Positions 24,592 through 25,206 of a stretch of 25,206 nt of DNA are shown here, piece by piece (positions within the stretch are counted from its first letter, which is position 1; each line of letters opens with the position of its first letter). The notes below the pieces were generated by a model. The model was not told the origin of the DNA. It did no database searches and saw only the letters and a program-made list of their open reading frames with translations. Made by a program: the position numbers and the translations under genes. Origin of the DNA: CAZOBJ01 sp964577825 (GTDB lineage Bacteria; Planctomycetota; SZUA-567; JAFGNG01). The stretch is from positions 1-25,206 of the forward strand of contig CAZOBJ010000041.1 in NCBI GenBank assembly GCA_964577825.1, read 5' to 3'.

Positions 24592-24665
24592 GGGCTCGTA
24601 GCTCAGCCGGTTAGAGCAGCTGACTCATAATCAGTCGGTCGCAGGTTCGAGTCCTGCCGAGCCCA
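24592..24665 (+). tRNA. tRNA with CAU anticodon (elongator Met or Ile2)
   Basis: A 74-nt cloverleaf. The acceptor is GGGCTCG/CGAGCCC with A73, the D-arm stem GCTC/GAGC, the anticodon stem GCTGA/TCAGT with loop CTCATAA (anticodon CAT) and the T-arm GCAGG-TTCGAGT-CCTGC. It is not an initiator, because the first acceptor pair G1-C72 is formed. CAU reads AUG as elongator Met, or AUA if TilS makes lysidine (tRNA-Ile2); I cannot separate these by eye. The 3' CCA is not encoded (CCG follows A73), so it must be added after transcription. Confidence 0.96.
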
Positions 24666-24693
24666 CCGGCCTCCCCCGCCCCAGACCGGCCGC

Positions 24694-24717
24694 AAACGGC
24701 CCTCTCGGGGCGTTTTT
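24694..24717 (+). terminator. Intrinsic terminator of the tRNA transcript
   Basis: A stem of AAACGGCCC against GGGGCGTTT (one mismatch) with a TCTC loop is followed directly by a run of five T. A competing perfect hairpin, GGCCG-CAAA-CGGCC at 24688-24701, overlaps its left arm. Confidence 0.75.
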
Positions 24718-24764
24718 CCTGGACTGCGGGTTTCGCGGCGGCGACGGAACACCTGGCCGCCTGT

Positions 24765-25065
24765 ACTCGTTCCCCCGGCGAAGAACACGAGATTCGGGTC
24801 CTTGGCGTTGAGACGCATCCGCAATGCCGCGAGCACTCGGTCCCACATGCCGTCCCGGCGCCATGGGTTGAACCATTCGTACGCGGTCTGCCAGGGCCCG
24901 AAGCGCCCAAGCGGGTCGCGCCTCAGTGGGCCCGTACCTACGACTCACAGGATCTCATCCAGGATCACGCGCAGCTCTCTGCGGCGGCGGCCGGTAGGCT
25001 TTGCGTGCGGCAAGAGCGGCTCGGATCGCTTCCCAGTGTGGCTCCGTGAGTACATCGCGCTCCAT
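24765..25065 (-). pseudogene. Decayed IS5-family transposase, N-terminal part
   Basis: The minus strand begins at an ATG (25065) with an AGAGG site, reading MERDVLTEPHWEAIRA, the typical opening of IS5-family transposases. The match then moves by one frame near 25005 (LPHAKPTGRRRRELRVILDEIL). It meets a TGA where the family has Trp (ILWV), then continues as VVGTG...GRFGPWQTAYEWFNPWRRDGMWDRVLAAL and on to KDPNLVFF. One frameshift and one stop, plus absence of the catalytic DDE part, show an inactive, truncated copy. It lies beyond the tRNA terminator, facing it. The right-hand end toward 24765 is approximate. Confidence 0.7.
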
Positions 25066-25206
25066 GTCCGCCTCTCCGCGGCCGGTTCCCAGGCCTCTGG
25101 ACGAGACATCCTCAACAGAGAGCGGATGCCGCCAGCACCTTCAGACAGGGACTAAGAGCCTCTAACAGAATGAGCCTTTGAGTCTTCGCCAGCAGATCAT
25201 GACGCA
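25066..25206. other. Non-coding flank of the IS remnant
   Basis: No gene is visible. On the minus strand it holds the region upstream of the transposase remnant, including a stretch around 25155-25185 (CATTCTGTTAGAGGC) that could be part of the insertion sequence's terminal region. The other end is not identifiable, so no inverted repeat can be claimed. Confidence 0.35.

Overview
This is a GC-rich bacterial chromosome segment, probably a contig from a metagenome-assembled genome. It contains one scaffolding gap of exactly 100 N. The gene content is typical of polysaccharide-degrading heterotrophs of the Planctomycetota/Lentisphaerota/Hydrogenedentota/Armatimonadota kind: a UroD-like methyltransferase-fold protein, Gfo/Idh/MocA oxidoreductase, class III aminotransferase, amidohydrolases, a ceramidase-like domain, Cys-type sulfatases and GH2/GH36 enzymes. 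I cannot fix the phylum from sequence alone.

Layout. A divergent control region at about 3793-3950 separates two operons. Leftward (minus strand): UroD-like protein, then a DeoR-type regulator (8-nt overlap), a class III aminotransferase and a Gfo/Idh/MocA oxidoreductase running off the left edge. Rightward (plus strand, 3951-21260), tightly spaced: an L-arabinose-isomerase-like protein (interrupted by a false gap), a rhamnulokinase-type kinase, a two-part amidohydrolase, a small amidohydrolase-like remnant, a GH36-like glycosidase, an M55 D-aminopeptidase, a ceramidase-like/amidohydrolase fusion, two tandem sulfatases, and a 1248-residue GH2 beta-mannosidase-like enzyme. Converging on its end is a minus-strand pair: manA and an O-antigen-ligase-like membrane protein. 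Further right are a SprT-like zinc metalloprotein with a possibly leaderless mRNA, a CAU-anticodon tRNA with promoter and terminator, and a decayed IS5-family transposase.

How the genes may work together. None of the plus-strand enzymes shows a signal peptide, so the pathway looks cytoplasmic. A sulfated, possibly amide-containing glycoside or oligosaccharide would be imported, desulfated by the two sulfatases, cut by the GH2 and GH36 enzymes, and freed of acyl or peptide groups by the amidohydrolases, the ceramidase-like domain and the M55 peptidase. The released aldose would be isomerised and phosphorylated by the isomerase/kinase pair. The DeoR protein is a likely local regulator that senses a sugar phosphate. 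No transporter, aldolase or sulfatase-maturating enzyme is in the window. The substrate is an inference. I see no defence system, CRISPR array or prophage here.
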